From Novosphingobium chloroacetimidivorans (GTDB lineage Bacteria > Pseudomonadota > Alphaproteobacteria > Sphingomonadales > Sphingomonadaceae): 64,000 bases of DNA. The DNA is taken from NCBI RefSeq assembly GCF_014204535.1, contig NZ_JACHLR010000003.1, positions 1 to 64,000 of the forward strand, written 5' to 3'. The translations under genes and the position numbers were made by a program. Positions 33,423 to 42,940 of this stretch are shown here, in pieces. Position 1 is the first letter of the stretch, and each line of letters begins with the position of its first letter. The notes beneath the pieces were generated by a model. It had not been told where the DNA came from. It did no database searches and was given only the letters and a program-made list of their open reading frames with translations.

Positions 33423-34716
33423 CGCCATGACCTCCTGCCGTTCCCGCGAGCGGCAGCGCCAGCGTCACTCCCGCGCCGCCCTCCGGCCGGTTGCTTGCCT
33501 CCAGCCTCCCGCCGAGGCGGCGCACCACGTTGGCGGCGAGGAACAGGCCGAGGCCATGCCCGGCGCCCTTGCTCGACTGGTAGGGCCGACCCAGCTGCGC
33601 CAGCACCGGGGCGGGGAAGCCCGGCCCCTCGTCCTCCACCACGATCGCCAGCATGCCGTCCTCGACGCGGGCCACGAGCCGGACGGCGGACGGCGAGACT
33701 TCGGCCGCGTTGTCGAGCACGCTCCAGATCGCTTGCCGCAGCTCCGGGTTGACCGCGGTCATGGCGCCGGCAATCCCTTCCGGACGGTAACTCAGCGGCA
33801 CGTCGGGGTGCGTCGGGCGCCAGGCCTGTATGGTCGCGTTCAGGAATGCATCGGCGGCCGCGCCCTCCATCTGCTCGCCGCGGGGCTGGCCGGCGGAGTG
33901 CAGGATGTCGGTGACGATGCCCTTGCAGCGCTGGATCTCCGCCTGCATCGCCGCGACATCGGCGAGCAGCTCCGGATCGCGCGCGATCGCAGGATCCCGC
34001 CGCCAGTCGGCCAGGATCACCGCGAGCGTGCCGAGCGGCGTGCCGAGTTCATGCGCGGCGCCCGAGGCGAACAGGCCCATGCGCACGATGCCTTCTTCCT
34101 CCGCCGCATGCTGGCGCAGATCGGCAAGGTAGGCGTCTCGCGCGCGCAAGTTGCGGCTGATCCGGGCGATGAAGAACACCAGCAGCGCCGCCACCATCAG
34201 GAAAGCCGTCCAGCGGCCCAGGTCCAGCAAGTCGAGCGCGGAGCCGGGCAATGCCAGCGGCACGTAGCGCAGGCTCAGCAAGCCATAGCTCAGCGCCGCC
34301 GCGGCCGCGAGCACGCCTGCGGCCAACGGAGGCAGCAGGATCGCGCCGAGCACGACCTGCAGCAGGAACAGCGAGATGAAGGGATTGCTCGCCCCGCCGC
34401 TGAAGTAGAGTTGCAGCGTCAGCGCCGCCATATCGATCAGCAGCGCCAGCATGATCTCGCTGGCGAGCACCCGCTGACGTTTCAAAGCCATCGTCGCCAG
34501 CAGGTTGGCGAAGGCCAGAAAGGCGGTAAGCCCCAGCATCGGCGCGAGGGCGAGCGGCACGTGCAGCACATGGTGCGTCAGCAGGATGGTGAGCGTCTGC
34601 CCGGCGACGGCTATCCAGCGCAGCTGGATCAGCTGGCGCATGTTCTCCACCGCCGCTGTCTCCGGCGATGGGCCGGCAGGCGCTCGTCCGGTAAAGGGCA
34701 GCAGCGGCCTGTCCAT
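33415..34716 (-). CDS. regB: Redox sensor histidine kinase RegB/PrrB/ActS type
   Basis: This 433-residue kinase has six membrane helices (about 40-195), with the quinone-site heptad GGASNPF at about 107-112. The phosphorylated His222 is in ASGAAHELGTPLGTLAVIL and is followed 42 residues later by Cys264 (EIQRCKGIV), which aligns by spacing with the redox-active Cys of Rhodobacter RegB. The ATPase domain has NAAEVSP, VEDEGPGFP and KGAGHGLGLFLA. It senses the ubiquinone pool and cytoplasmic redox state and phosphorylates RegA. Its ATG overlaps the surf1 stop (TGATG). Being in the oxidase operon, it probably monitors the same quinone pool that the oxidase drains. Confidence 0.92.
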   Translation of the reverse strand: MDRPLLPFTGRAPAGPSPETAAVENMRQLIQLRWIAVAGQTLTILLTHHVLHVPLALAPMLGLTAFLAFANLLATMALKRQRVLASEIMLALLIDMAALTLQLYFSGGASNPFISLFLLQVVLGAILLPPLAAGVLAAAAALSYGLLSLRYVPLALPGSALDLLDLGRWTAFLMVAALLVFFIARISRNLRARDAYLADLRQHAAEEEGIVRMGLFASGAAHELGTPLGTLAVILADWRRDPAIARDPELLADVAAMQAEIQRCKGIVTDILHSAGQPRGEQMEGAAADAFLNATIQAWRPTHPDVPLSYRPEGIAGAMTAVNPELRQAIWSVLDNAAEVSPSAVRLVARVEDGMLAIVVEDEGPGFPAPVLAQLGRPYQSSKGAGHGLGLFLAANVVRRLGGRLEASNRPEGGAGVTLALPLAGTAGGHGDG

Positions 34717-35417
34717 CACCTCACCCCCCTCTCCCGCCAGACCCGGACGGCCGCGAAGCCACACAGACCCGCAAGGCCGAACCAGGTCAAGGCATAGACC
34801 AGGTGGTTGTTGCTGAAGCGGATCACGGTCAATCCGCCGACGGGCAAGGCGCGGGGATCGGCGGAGGCCTCGGCATCGACGAAGAACGGCGCGACATCGG
34901 TCAGGCGTCTGGCCCGGGCGATCGCGGCGACGTCGCGCGAGTACCAGCGGTTCGCGCCCGGATCGTTCGCGCGCAGGAAGCCGCCGCCCGGTTCGCTGAC
35001 GCGCATGAGTCCGGTGACGCTGACGGGACCCTCCGGAGCCCGGGTCGCCGATGAACCGCGCAGCCCGGAAGGCACGAAGCCGCGGTTGACCAGGATCGTA
35101 CCGGCAGTCGTGCGCAACGGTGTCAGCACCCAGAAACCGGGGCCACGCTCGGTCACCGCCTGCACCAGGGTCTCGCGATCGCGCAGGTAGGAGCCTGCCA
35201 TGCGGACGCGGCGATACTCGAACGCGTCGGGCGTCAGGTTCCGCCAGACGGACGACGATGGCAGGGGCACGGGAGCGGCATGGACCCGCGCCTCGACCCG
35301 GGCGATCAGGTCAAGTTTCCATGCCCGCCGCTCCCACTGCCACGCGCCGAGGGCCACGAAGCCACACAGCGCCAGCAGCGCCAGCCCGGCAAGCCAGTAC
35401 CGGCGCGTGGTGGTCAG
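34716..35417 (-). CDS. SURF1 family cytochrome oxidase biogenesis protein
   Basis: This protein of about 233 residues has a transmembrane helix at each end (about 9-25 and 206-226), LGAWQWERRAWKLDL after the first, and the SURF1 motifs EYRRVRMAGSYLRD, VLTPLRTTAGTILVNRGFVP and NNHLVYALTWFGLA at the end. SURF1 proteins deliver haem a to subunit I of haem-copper oxidases. No ATG, GTG or TTG is suitably placed. The likely start is CTG at 35417, which overlaps the cyoD stop as CTGA, so translation would be coupled. Its presence in a quinol oxidase operon suggests the oxidase uses haem A. Confidence 0.85.
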   Translation of the reverse strand: MTTTRRYWLAGLALLALCGFVALGAWQWERRAWKLDLIARVEARVHAAPVPLPSSSVWRNLTPDAFEYRRVRMAGSYLRDRETLVQAVTERGPGFWVLTPLRTTAGTILVNRGFVPSGLRGSSATRAPEGPVSVTGLMRVSEPGGGFLRANDPGANRWYSRDVAAIARARRLTDVAPFFVDAEASADPRALPVGGLTVIRFSNNHLVYALTWFGLAGLCGFAAVRVWRERGVR

Positions 35418-35797
35418 GACCCCATGCCGGTCTGCACCACCGGCATCATGTTGGTGTTGAGGTGGTACATGATCCATAGCGAGCCCGAGATCACGATCAG
35501 CACGATCACCGCGGCAAAGGCATAGGCGAGCAGCGTCCAACCCCCCTCCGAGCGCGTGTTGACGTGGAGGAAGCAGACGGTGTGGACCAGGATCTGCACC
35601 ACGGCCAGCGCGATGATGGCGATCGCCGTCACCTGGGTGCTCAGCGTGCCGGTCATCACCAGCCAGAAGGGAATGGCGGTGAGGACGACCGAGAGCAGGA
35701 AGCCGATCAGGTAGCCCTTGCGCGAGCCATGGCCCTCCATCTCGCCGGGAGCGTGGGCGTCACCATGGTGGCCATGATTGTGAGTGGCCTCGTTCAT
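35414..35797 (-). CDS. cyoD: Quinol oxidase subunit IV (CyoD)
   Basis: This 127-residue membrane protein has a His-rich N-terminus ([18 protein letters not shown]) and three transmembrane helices. The second carries [13 protein letters not shown], the CyoD family core, and the last ends [17 protein letters not shown]. The subunit assists assembly of the metal centre of subunit I. Its ATG overlaps the cyoC stop (ATGA). The His-rich tail is longer than in E. coli and might bind copper, which is an inference only. Confidence 0.9.
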   Translation of the reverse strand: MNEATHNHGHHGDAHAPGEMEGHGSRKGYLIGFLLSVVLTAIPFWLVMTGTLSTQVTAIAIIALAVVQILVHTVCFLHVNTRSEGGWTLLAYAFAAVIVLIVISGSLWIMYHLNTNMMPVVQTGMGS

Positions 35798-36447
35798 CGC
35801 AGCATCCCCAGGAGGTAGACGAAGGTGAAGACGCCGATCCAGATGACGTCCAGGAAGTGCCAGAACATGCTGAGGCACATCAGCCGGCGCTGGTTCTCGG
35901 GGTGCAACCCGCGCTGGCCGAGCTGGACCAGCATGACGACCAGCCAGATGATCCCGAACGTCACGTGCAGGCCGTGCGTCGCCACCAGCGTGAAGAAGGC
36001 CGACAGGAAGGCGCTGCGCTGCGGGGTCGCGCCTTCCGCGATCAGGTTGGAGAACTCGTAGAGCTCCACGCCGACGAAGGCGATTCCGAGCAGCCCGGTG
36101 AGCGCCAGCCAGGCCCGTGTGCCGCCCAGCTTGCCCTCCTGCATCGCGATCATCGCGAAGCCATAGGTGATCGAGGAGATCAGCAGGATCGCGGTGTTCA
36201 CCGCCACCAGCGGCAGCTCGAAGATCTCGCGCGGGGTCGGCCCGCCGGCGTAGGCGGTACTGAGCACGCCGTATGTGGCGAAGAGCGAGGCGAAGATGAG
36301 CGCGTCGCTCATCAGGTAGATCCAGAAGCCCAGCATGGTGCTGCTACCGGGCTCGTGGTGATGCTCGTGATCGTCCAGGACGTAGAAGGACGGGGCTTCG
36401 TGATCCAGCGCCACGGGTGCGCTCGCTTCGGGTGCGGTGTTGCTCAT
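35794..36447 (-). CDS. cyoC: Quinol oxidase subunit III (CyoC)
   Basis: This 217-residue protein has five transmembrane helices, which is the quinol oxidase version of subunit III. Marks are [20 protein letters not shown] at the first helix with the conserved acidic-neighbour pattern, [19 protein letters not shown] analogues in helix 4 (ATHGLHV), and [20 protein letters not shown] at the end. A His-rich segment (DDHEHHHEP) precedes helix 1. It overlaps cyoD and follows cyoB after 4 bp. Confidence 0.92.
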   Translation of the reverse strand: MSNTAPEASAPVALDHEAPSFYVLDDHEHHHEPGSSTMLGFWIYLMSDALIFASLFATYGVLSTAYAGGPTPREIFELPLVAVNTAILLISSITYGFAMIAMQEGKLGGTRAWLALTGLLGIAFVGVELYEFSNLIAEGATPQRSAFLSAFFTLVATHGLHVTFGIIWLVVMLVQLGQRGLHPENQRRLMCLSMFWHFLDVIWIGVFTFVYLLGMLR

Positions 36448-36451
36448 GGCC

Positions 36452-38452
36452 TCAGGCTCCGGCCGCGAGCAGGCGGGTGCGCGCGTCTTCCTGGCGCGTC
36501 ACTTCGTCGGCGGGGATGAAGTAATCGCGGTTGTAGTTGAAGGTGTGGGCGATGCTCAGGACCAGCAGGCCGACAGCCGACAGCACCGCCAGCCACCACA
36601 TGTACCACACCATCGCGAAGCCGAGCGCCAGGGCGAGCCCCGAAAGGATCACGCCCATGCCGGTGTTGCGCGGCATGTGGATCGGGCTGAACCCGCTGGT
36701 CGGCCGGGACGCATTGCGGTTCTTCATGTCGTACCAGGCGTCGAGGTCGTGGATCACCGGCGTGTGCGCGAAGTTGTAGGCGGGCGGAGGCGAGGCGATC
36801 GACCACTCCAGCGTGCGCGCGTTCCAGGGATCGCCCGTGGTGTCGCGAAGCTTCTCGCGGTTGCGGATCGAGACGAATATCTGGATCAGGAACCCGGCGA
36901 TGCCCACCGCGATGATCAGCGCGCCGATGGCGGCGACGATGAAGAACGGCTGCATCGCCGGATCGTCGAAGTGGCGCAGGCGGCGCGTCGCGCCCATCAG
37001 GCCGACGATGTAGATCGGCGTCCAGGCGACCCAGTAGCCGATCACCCAGCCCCAGAAGTGGACCTTGCCCCAGAACGGATCGAGCTTGAAGCCGAAGGCC
37101 TTCGGGGACCAGTAGTCGATGCCGGCGAACAGGCCGAACACGACGCCGCCGATGATCACGTTGTGGAAGTGCGCCACCAGGAACAGCGAGTTGTGCAGCA
37201 CGAAGTCGGCCGGCGGCACCGCCAGCAGCACGCCGGTCATGCCGCCCACCGTGAAGGTCAGCATGAAGGCGACCACCCACATCATCGGCAGCTCGAAGCG
37301 GATGCGGCCGCGGTACATCGTGAACAGCCAGTTGAAGATCTTGGCGCCCGTCGGGATCGAGATCACCATCGTGGCGATGCCGAAGAAGCTGTTGACGCTG
37401 GCGCCCGATCCCATCGTGAAGAAGTGGTGCAGCCAGACCAGGAAGCTGAGGATGGCGATGACCACGGTGGCGTAGACCATCGAGGAATAGCCGAACAGGC
37501 GCTTGCCGGTGAAGGTGCTGGTGATCTCGGAATAGATGCCGAAGACGGGCAGGACCAGGACGTAGACCTCCGGGTGACCCCATATCCACACCAGGTTCCA
37601 GTACATCATCGGGTTGCCGCCGAGATCGTTGGTGAAGAAGTCGGTGCCGACGTAGCGGTCGAGCATCAGCATCGCGAAGGCGGCGGTCAGGATCGGGAAG
37701 ATGGCGACGACCAGCACGTTGCTGCACAGCGCGGTCCAGCAGAAGATCGGCATCTTCATCATCGTCATGCCGGGCGCGCGCATCTTGATGATGGTGACCA
37801 CCATGTTGATGCCCGACAGCGTCGTGCCGATGCCGGCGATCTGGAGGGCCCACAGGTAATAGTCGGGCCCGGTATCCGGACTGTTCTGCAGGTTGGAGAC
37901 CGGCACGTAGTTCAGCCAGCCCGCGCGCGAGAACTCACCGACGAACAGCGACACCATCACCAGCAGCGCACCGGCGACGGTCAGCCAGAAGCTGAGGTTG
38001 TTGAGGAACGGAAAGGCGACGTCGCGCGCGCCGATCTGCAGCGGCATGACGTAGTTGATCAGGCCGACCACCAGCGGGATGGCCACGAAGAAGATCATGA
38101 TCGTCCCGTGCGCGGTGAAGACCTGATCGTAGTGGTGGGCGTTGAGGTAGCCCTCGTTCGCCCCGAACGCGAGCGCCTGCTGGCTGCGCATCATCAGCGC
38201 GTCGGCAAAGCCGCGCAGCAGCATGATGACGCCCAGGATGATGTACATGATGCCGATCTTCTTGTGATCGACGCTGGTGAACCACTCGGTCCACAGATAG
38301 CCCCACAGGCGGTACTTGGTGACCAGCACGAGGATGGCCGTGCCCAGGACGACGACACCGGCGAAGGTGACGAGCAGGATCGGCTCATGGATCGGGAAGG
38401 ATTCCCAGCCCAGTCGGCCGAAGATGATCTTTGCGAGAGGTTCGTTGAACAT
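36452..38452 (-). CDS. cyoB: Quinol oxidase subunit I (CyoB)
   Basis: This 666-residue haem-copper oxidase subunit has about 15 transmembrane helices. Low-spin haem and binuclear-centre ligands are visible: [27 protein letters not shown] (His and cross-linked Tyr, His at about 293), LHHFFTMG (two copper His) and [11 protein letters not shown]. The N-terminal extension with [16 protein letters not shown] is typical of CyoB/QoxB. It oxidises ubiquinol, reduces oxygen to water and pumps protons. No gene for haem O synthase (CyoE) is in the cluster, whereas SURF1 is, which hints at haem A rather than haem O. Confidence 0.95.
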   Translation of the reverse strand: MFNEPLAKIIFGRLGWESFPIHEPILLVTFAGVVVLGTAILVLVTKYRLWGYLWTEWFTSVDHKKIGIMYIILGVIMLLRGFADALMMRSQQALAFGANEGYLNAHHYDQVFTAHGTIMIFFVAIPLVVGLINYVMPLQIGARDVAFPFLNNLSFWLTVAGALLVMVSLFVGEFSRAGWLNYVPVSNLQNSPDTGPDYYLWALQIAGIGTTLSGINMVVTIIKMRAPGMTMMKMPIFCWTALCSNVLVVAIFPILTAAFAMLMLDRYVGTDFFTNDLGGNPMMYWNLVWIWGHPEVYVLVLPVFGIYSEITSTFTGKRLFGYSSMVYATVVIAILSFLVWLHHFFTMGSGASVNSFFGIATMVISIPTGAKIFNWLFTMYRGRIRFELPMMWVVAFMLTFTVGGMTGVLLAVPPADFVLHNSLFLVAHFHNVIIGGVVFGLFAGIDYWSPKAFGFKLDPFWGKVHFWGWVIGYWVAWTPIYIVGLMGATRRLRHFDDPAMQPFFIVAAIGALIIAVGIAGFLIQIFVSIRNREKLRDTTGDPWNARTLEWSIASPPPAYNFAHTPVIHDLDAWYDMKNRNASRPTSGFSPIHMPRNTGMGVILSGLALALGFAMVWYMWWLAVLSAVGLLVLSIAHTFNYNRDYFIPADEVTRQEDARTRLLAAGA

Positions 38453-38467
38453 GATCTCTCCGGCGGC

Positions 38468-39643
38468 TCAGGCCGCGGCCTCCCGGGAAACGCCCGACCG
38501 GAGCAGGCCCGGCGCGGCAGGTACTAGGTTGAACGACATCGATTCGTTCTTGTGCGAGTGCGGCGCGGTGCTGCCCGTCGCATCGTTGGGGTTGCGCGGC
38601 TTGGTCACGTTGGGCGCGGTGCCCTTTTCCTCGCCCTCCTTGAAGATCGCGCCTTCGGGCTTTCCGCCACTGGGCGGAGGGGCGTTGCGCGTGCTCGGCA
38701 TGCCGGAACCTGGGCCTCCCTGGCCGTGGTGCATCATCTCGCTCATGCAAGGCGTGCCCGGCTTGACGCAGCGGTTGTAGACGCGGTCGAACAGACCGGG
38801 CGCCACGCCGGAAAACAGCATCGGCGGCACCTTTTCGCTCGGCTTCTCAAGCTCCAGGAACCGTGCAGTGTCGAGCGGCGCGCCCGAACCCTTCGCGCGC
38901 GCCACCCAGGCATCGAAGCCGCGCTGGTCCACGCCATCCAGCGTGAAGTTCATGTAGGAGAAGCCCGCGCCGCTATAATTGCCCGACATGCCGCGATAGT
39001 GCCCCGGCTTGTTCAGCACCGCATGCAGCGTGCTGCGCATCCCCGGCATGGTGTAGATCATGCCCGCCAGTGTCGGCGCGTAGAAGGTGTTCATCATGTT
39101 GGTCGAAGTCAGCTCGAAGCGCACTGGCCGGTCGACCGGCAGCGCCAGCTGGTTGACCGAGGCGACGCCCTGCTCGGGGTAGATGAACAGCCACTTCCAG
39201 TCGAGCGAGACCACCTGCACCACCAGCGGCTTGGCCTTGGGGTCGATCGGCTTGCTGGCCGAGATGCGGTTCAGCGGCCGGAACGGGTCGAGCAGGTGCG
39301 TGCTCCACCAGGTCAGCGCGCCCAGGCAGATGATGATCAGCAGCGGCGCCGCCCAGATCACCAGCTCCAGCGAAGTGGAATGGTCGAAGTCGGGGTCGTA
39401 AGTCGCTTGCGCGTTCTTGGCGCGATAATGCCAGGCGAAGATCACCGTCAGCGCCATGACCGGCACGATGATCAGCAGCATCAGCGCCGTCGAGATGTAG
39501 ATGATATCGCGCTGCTGCAGGGCGATGTCGCCCGCCGGGTCGAGCAGCTCGCTCTGGCAGGCACCGAGCAGCAGCAGGGGTGCCATGGCGAGGGCCCGCC
39601 CTGCCAGGTGCCGCAACCGAGAGATCAGCTTGTCTTCGCGCAT
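38468..39643 (-). CDS. cyoA: Quinol oxidase subunit II (CyoA)
   Basis: This 391-residue lipoprotein precursor has signal AMAPLLLLGACQSELLDPAG (lipidated Cys near 29), two transmembrane helices (about 48-70 and 92-112) and a cupredoxin domain with SLDWKWLFIYPEQGVASVNQ, STNMMNTFYAPTLAGMIYTM and GNYSGAGFSYMNF. The Cys and His ligands of the CuA site are missing, as in quinol oxidases. The C-terminal tail of about 90 residues (PGSGMPSTRNAPPPSGG, then AAPGLLRSGVSREAAA) is longer than in E. coli CyoA and Pro/Gly-rich. It is the first gene of the cyoABCD-surf1-regBA unit. Confidence 0.93.
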   Translation of the reverse strand: MREDKLISRLRHLAGRALAMAPLLLLGACQSELLDPAGDIALQQRDIIYISTALMLLIIVPVMALTVIFAWHYRAKNAQATYDPDFDHSTSLELVIWAAPLLIIICLGALTWWSTHLLDPFRPLNRISASKPIDPKAKPLVVQVVSLDWKWLFIYPEQGVASVNQLALPVDRPVRFELTSTNMMNTFYAPTLAGMIYTMPGMRSTLHAVLNKPGHYRGMSGNYSGAGFSYMNFTLDGVDQRGFDAWVARAKGSGAPLDTARFLELEKPSEKVPPMLFSGVAPGLFDRVYNRCVKPGTPCMSEMMHHGQGGPGSGMPSTRNAPPPSGGKPEGAIFKEGEEKGTAPNVTKPRNPNDATGSTAPHSHKNESMSFNLVPAAPGLLRSGVSREAAA

Positions 39644-39681
39644 GGATCGCCGCCTATCCCGCGCACCCGCGCGCCGACATT

Positions 39682-39694
39682 GGACATTTTGTCC
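39682..39694. promoter_or_regulatory. Short palindrome in the cyoA / MFS divergent promoter region
   Basis: GGACATTTTGTCC is an inverted repeat (GGACA, TTT, TGTCC) in the 130-bp gap between the divergent cyoA and MFS genes. It could be an operator for either gene. It does not obviously match the RegA consensus. Evidence is limited to symmetry and position. Confidence 0.35.
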
Positions 39695-39773
39695 TATCCC
39701 GCCCGCAGCGCTTTTCTGGTGCAAGGCGTTATCCAATGCAATACCAGCCAAGAGGCTGCCGGAGCGTGCGAAG

Positions 39774-41111
39774 ATGACTGCAACGATCGCCGAGCCCAAC
39801 TCGACGCAAATGGAGCGCGACGCTCGCCTGGTGAACGCGCGCGATCACCGCATCGCGCCGGGCGAGATCGCCATCGGCGTGATCGTCGGACGCACGAGCG
39901 AGTTCTTCGACTTCTTCGTCTACGCGATCGCCTCGGTGCTGGTGTTTCCCAGCCTGATCTTCCCCTATGTCGACCCGCTGACCGGCACGCTCTATTCCTT
40001 CGCGCTGTTCGCGCTGGCCTTCATGGGCCGGCCGATCGGCACCCTGGTGTTCATGGCGATCGACCGGGCACACGGACGCGGCGTGAAGCTGACGATCGCG
40101 CTGTTCCTGCTGGGCGGCTCGACCATGGCCGTGGCGTTCCTGCCCGGCTACAACGAGATCGGAATGTCCGCCGCCTGGCTGCTGGCACTGCTGCGCATCG
40201 GCCAGGGCGTCGCGCTTGGCGGTGCGTGGGACGGCCTCCCCGCCCTGCTCTCGCTCAACGCACCCAAGGAGCGCCGCGGATGGTTCGCGATGATCCCGCA
40301 GCTGGGCGCACCTTTGGGCCTGATCGTGGCCGCGGCGCTGTTCGCGTTCTTCATGGCGACGCTCTCGCGTGAGGACTTCCTGAGCTGGGGCTGGCGCTAT
40401 CCGTTCTTCGTCGCCTTCGCGATCAACGTGGTGGCACTGTTCGCCCGCCTCCGTCTGGTCGCCACGCCCGAGTTCCAGGAGCTGTTCGAAAGCCGCGAGC
40501 TGCAGCCATCGCCCGCCTTCGCGACTCTGTTCAAGCAATGGCGCACGATCGTGCTGGGCGCGCTTGCCCCCTTGGCGAGCTTCGCGCTGTTCCACCTGGT
40601 GACCGTCTTCCCGCTGTCCTGGGTCACGCTGTTCAGCAAGGATGATCCGGTTCGCTTCCTCACCATCGAGATCGCCGGCGCCATGGTCTGCGTGCTGGCC
40701 ATGCTGGCCTCGGGCCTGATCGCCGACCGGGTGGGCCGGCGCGCGGTGCTGGGCGTCTCGGCGGTGTTGATCGGCGCCTACAGCGGCTTTGCGCCGCAGC
40801 TGCTGAACGGAGGAAGCCTGGGCCAGATCGTCTACATGCTGGGCGGCTTCGTCCTGCTCGGCCTGGCTTTCGGCCAGTCCTCGGGCGCGGTGAATGCGAG
40901 CTTTCCCAGCGAGTACCGCTACACCGGCGCGGCGATCGTCGCCAACTCGGCCTGGCTGATCGGCGCCGGCTTCGCGCCTCTGGTCGCGCTGACGCTCGCC
41001 AGCCGCATCGGCCTGTGGTCGGTCGGCGCCTACCTGCTGTCGGGCGCGATCTGCACGCTGGCCGCGCTCGCCATCAACAAGGAATGGGCCGCCCGCGCGC
41101 AGCAGTCCTGA
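39774..41111 (+). CDS. MFS transporter, metabolite:H+ symporter (MHS) type
   Basis: This 445-residue, 12-helix transporter has the MHS-family signatures: VGRTSEFFDFFVYAIASVLV at helix 1, MGRPIGTLVFMAIDRAHGRG (motif A) and LLRIGQGVALGGAWDGLPAL in helix 4, with ASGLIADRVGRRAVLG in the second half. MHS members import organic acids or betaines with protons. It diverges from cyoA. A conserved MFS gene in this position is common in alphaproteobacterial cyo loci, but its link to respiration is unclear. ATG 39774 follows GGAGCGTGCGAAG. Confidence 0.87.
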   Translation: MTATIAEPNSTQMERDARLVNARDHRIAPGEIAIGVIVGRTSEFFDFFVYAIASVLVFPSLIFPYVDPLTGTLYSFALFALAFMGRPIGTLVFMAIDRAHGRGVKLTIALFLLGGSTMAVAFLPGYNEIGMSAAWLLALLRIGQGVALGGAWDGLPALLSLNAPKERRGWFAMIPQLGAPLGLIVAAALFAFFMATLSREDFLSWGWRYPFFVAFAINVVALFARLRLVATPEFQELFESRELQPSPAFATLFKQWRTIVLGALAPLASFALFHLVTVFPLSWVTLFSKDDPVRFLTIEIAGAMVCVLAMLASGLIADRVGRRAVLGVSAVLIGAYSGFAPQLLNGGSLGQIVYMLGGFVLLGLAFGQSSGAVNASFPSEYRYTGAAIVANSAWLIGAGFAPLVALTLASRIGLWSVGAYLLSGAICTLAALAINKEWAARAQQS

Positions 41112-41247
41112 TCGAGACGCCCTGCGCGGGCGATTGCCGGACCGCCGCATCGCTGCGTGCTTGCTTCCGCGCGCGAGTGCTAACAAGGTGGCGAACCGGG
41201 ACGATGGCGCACTAACCACGATCATCGACCGGGTGGGGAGCAGGGCC

Positions 41248-42147
41248 ATGACCGAAGCGACCGCCGAGGCTTTCACGAAGATCGCCAGCGGCCTCTATCT
41301 CGAGGGGCTGGCGGTGGACCACGAGCGCGACGTCATCTGGTACAGCGACGTGATCGCCGGCGGCATCCATGGCGTGAAGCCCGACGGTGCGAAAGTCGCG
41401 ACCTTGAACAAGGGCCGCATGTGGACCGGCGGGGTCATCATGAACGCCGATGGCTGCGTGCTGTCCACCGGCGAAGGCGGCATCATGTGGAACCATCCCG
41501 AGAGCGGCGCATCGGGCTGGCTGCTGGATGCGATCGGCGGCAAGCCGATCAACGGGATCAACGAGATGGCGCCCGATGGTGAAGGCGGCCTGTTCTTCGG
41601 CACCAGCGACCTGGAACGCGTGATCCAGGGCGAGCCGGCCCGACCCTCCCAGATCTACCACCTCTCGGCTTCGCGCGAGCTGACCCGGCTCGCCGACGGG
41701 GTCGGTTTCTCGAACGGCATCATGTTCGATGCACAGCGTCGTCGCTTCTATTGCAACGACACGTTCCGCGGCACCTGGGCCTTCGACGTTGGCGAACAGT
41801 TCGCCTTGTCGAACAAGCAGGGCTGGCTCGACAAGGAAGACGCGGACGGCATGGCCCTCGACGCCGAGGGCAACCTGTGGATCACCGGTTTCCGCTCGAA
41901 CTTCCTCGAACGCATGGCACCCGATGGCTCGCCGCTCGCGCGCTACGAGACACCGGCCGGCGCGATCACCCAGCTGCGGTTCGGCGGGGCCGACATGCGG
42001 GACGTCTACTTCACATCGGTGCCCGCGGACGGTGGCGACACGCTGAAGGACGGCGGCCAGATCACGGCGGAGAACTCGTTCCTGTTTCGCGGGCGCTCCG
42101 ACACGCCAGGTTTGCGGATCGAGCCGGTGCGCTTCTCGGTGGGCTGA
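41248..42147 (+). CDS. SMP-30/gluconolactonase-like lactonase
   Basis: This 299-residue six-bladed beta-propeller of the SMP-30/LRE family has GLYLEGLAVDHERDVIWYSD (first metal Glu), NGINEMAPDGEGGLFFGTSD (Asn ligand), GVGFSNGIMFDAQRRRFYCN (Asn) and DADGMALDAEGNLWIT (Asp), the usual calcium or zinc ligand set. It hydrolyses a lactone; the substrate is unknown. The start ATG 41248 follows GGGGAGCAGGG; a longer frame upstream lacks conservation. It is 43 bp before the SnoaL-like gene, so they are probably co-transcribed in a small catabolic unit. Confidence 0.83.
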   Translation: MTEATAEAFTKIASGLYLEGLAVDHERDVIWYSDVIAGGIHGVKPDGAKVATLNKGRMWTGGVIMNADGCVLSTGEGGIMWNHPESGASGWLLDAIGGKPINGINEMAPDGEGGLFFGTSDLERVIQGEPARPSQIYHLSASRELTRLADGVGFSNGIMFDAQRRRFYCNDTFRGTWAFDVGEQFALSNKQGWLDKEDADGMALDAEGNLWITGFRSNFLERMAPDGSPLARYETPAGAITQLRFGGADMRDVYFTSVPADGGDTLKDGGQITAENSFLFRGRSDTPGLRIEPVRFSVG

Positions 42148-42190
42148 GCCGGCAACGCCAACAAGCAGACCAGAAGAAAGGCACGGATGC

Positions 42191-42745
42191 ATGGATATCG
42201 AGGGCGAACTCGCGCAGCTGAAAACGACGATGCAATACCTCAAGGACCGGCAGGACATCCTCGATGTGATCGTACGGGAATCGCGCGGTCGCGACCGGCA
42301 CGACGCTGCGCTGACCGCGAGTTGCTACTGGCCCGAAGGCGCGGACGAGCATGGCGCGGTCCCGCTCTCCGCGCTCGACTATCCGGAACTCGCGAACCAG
42401 GGCCATGCCCGCGCCTTCTCGATGAACCAGCACAACCTCGCGAACCACACCTGCGAGATCGACGGCGACACCGCCTATTGCGAGACTTATGTCGTGGGCA
42501 CCTTGCTGTCGCACGACGGCCAGACCTGCACCATGGCGTCCGGGCGCTACATGGATCAGCTGGAGCGGCGCAACGGCGAGTGGCGCATCCTGTGGCGCCG
42601 CTCGACCGTAGAGGCGGCCATGCAAGGCGACGCGTCGTGGCTGCACACGCCGCCGGTCAAGGGCTTCCTGAAGGGCACGCGCGACCGGACGGATCTCTCC
42701 TATCATCGGCCTTATGAGCCAGGTGGCGCCGGCGCGCGCTGGTAA
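42191..42745 (+). CDS. SnoaL-like (NTF2-fold) protein
   Basis: This 184-residue protein starts with a coiled stretch (ELAQLKTTMQYLKDRQDILD) typical of bacterial SnoaL_4 proteins. VRESRGRDRHDAALTASCYW follows, with the Arg/Asp pocket residues, and MNQHNLANHTCEIDGDTAYC and RYMDQLERRNGEWRILWRR lie further on. Relatives are small-molecule isomerases, dehydratases or dioxygenase beta subunits. Together with the upstream SMP-30-type lactonase it suggests degradation of an aromatic or cyclic compound. The actual substrate is not evident. Confidence 0.82.
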   Translation: MDIEGELAQLKTTMQYLKDRQDILDVIVRESRGRDRHDAALTASCYWPEGADEHGAVPLSALDYPELANQGHARAFSMNQHNLANHTCEIDGDTAYCETYVVGTLLSHDGQTCTMASGRYMDQLERRNGEWRILWRRSTVEAAMQGDASWLHTPPVKGFLKGTRDRTDLSYHRPYEPGGAGARW

Positions 42746-42787
42746 CCCTGCGCCGCGGCGATCCGGCATGTCCGCCGCTGTTCATGA

Positions 42788-42863
42788 TGGTGAGCCCTGC
42801 TGGGTTCGAACCAGCGACCTACTGATTAAAAGTCAGTTGCTCTACCGACTGAGCTAAGGGCCC
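42788..42863 (-). tRNA. tRNA-Lys (anticodon TTT)
   Basis: The minus strand gives a 76-nt tRNA from GGGCCCTTAGCTCAGTCGG to an encoded CCA (42790-42788). The anticodon arm is CTGACTTTTAATCAG with TTT. The acceptor stem pairs GGGCCCT with AGGGCTC with one G-U pair. The T arm is GCTGGTTCGAACCCAGC. Confidence 0.95.
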
Positions 42864-42940
42864 CGAGCCGCCGCGCTTGGAAACGCCGGCGGGAGGCTTG
42901 TGCCCTAAGGGCGGGTCGCGCCCGGGTCAAGCGGGGCCGG

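Noticed and set aside
36437..38527. Long open frame of about 700 codons on the plus strand opposite cyoB
   Set aside because: It is the antisense shadow of cyoB. Its translation is a His/Asp/Glu/Arg-rich low-complexity sequence with no start signal, while cyoB on the other strand is a textbook subunit I.
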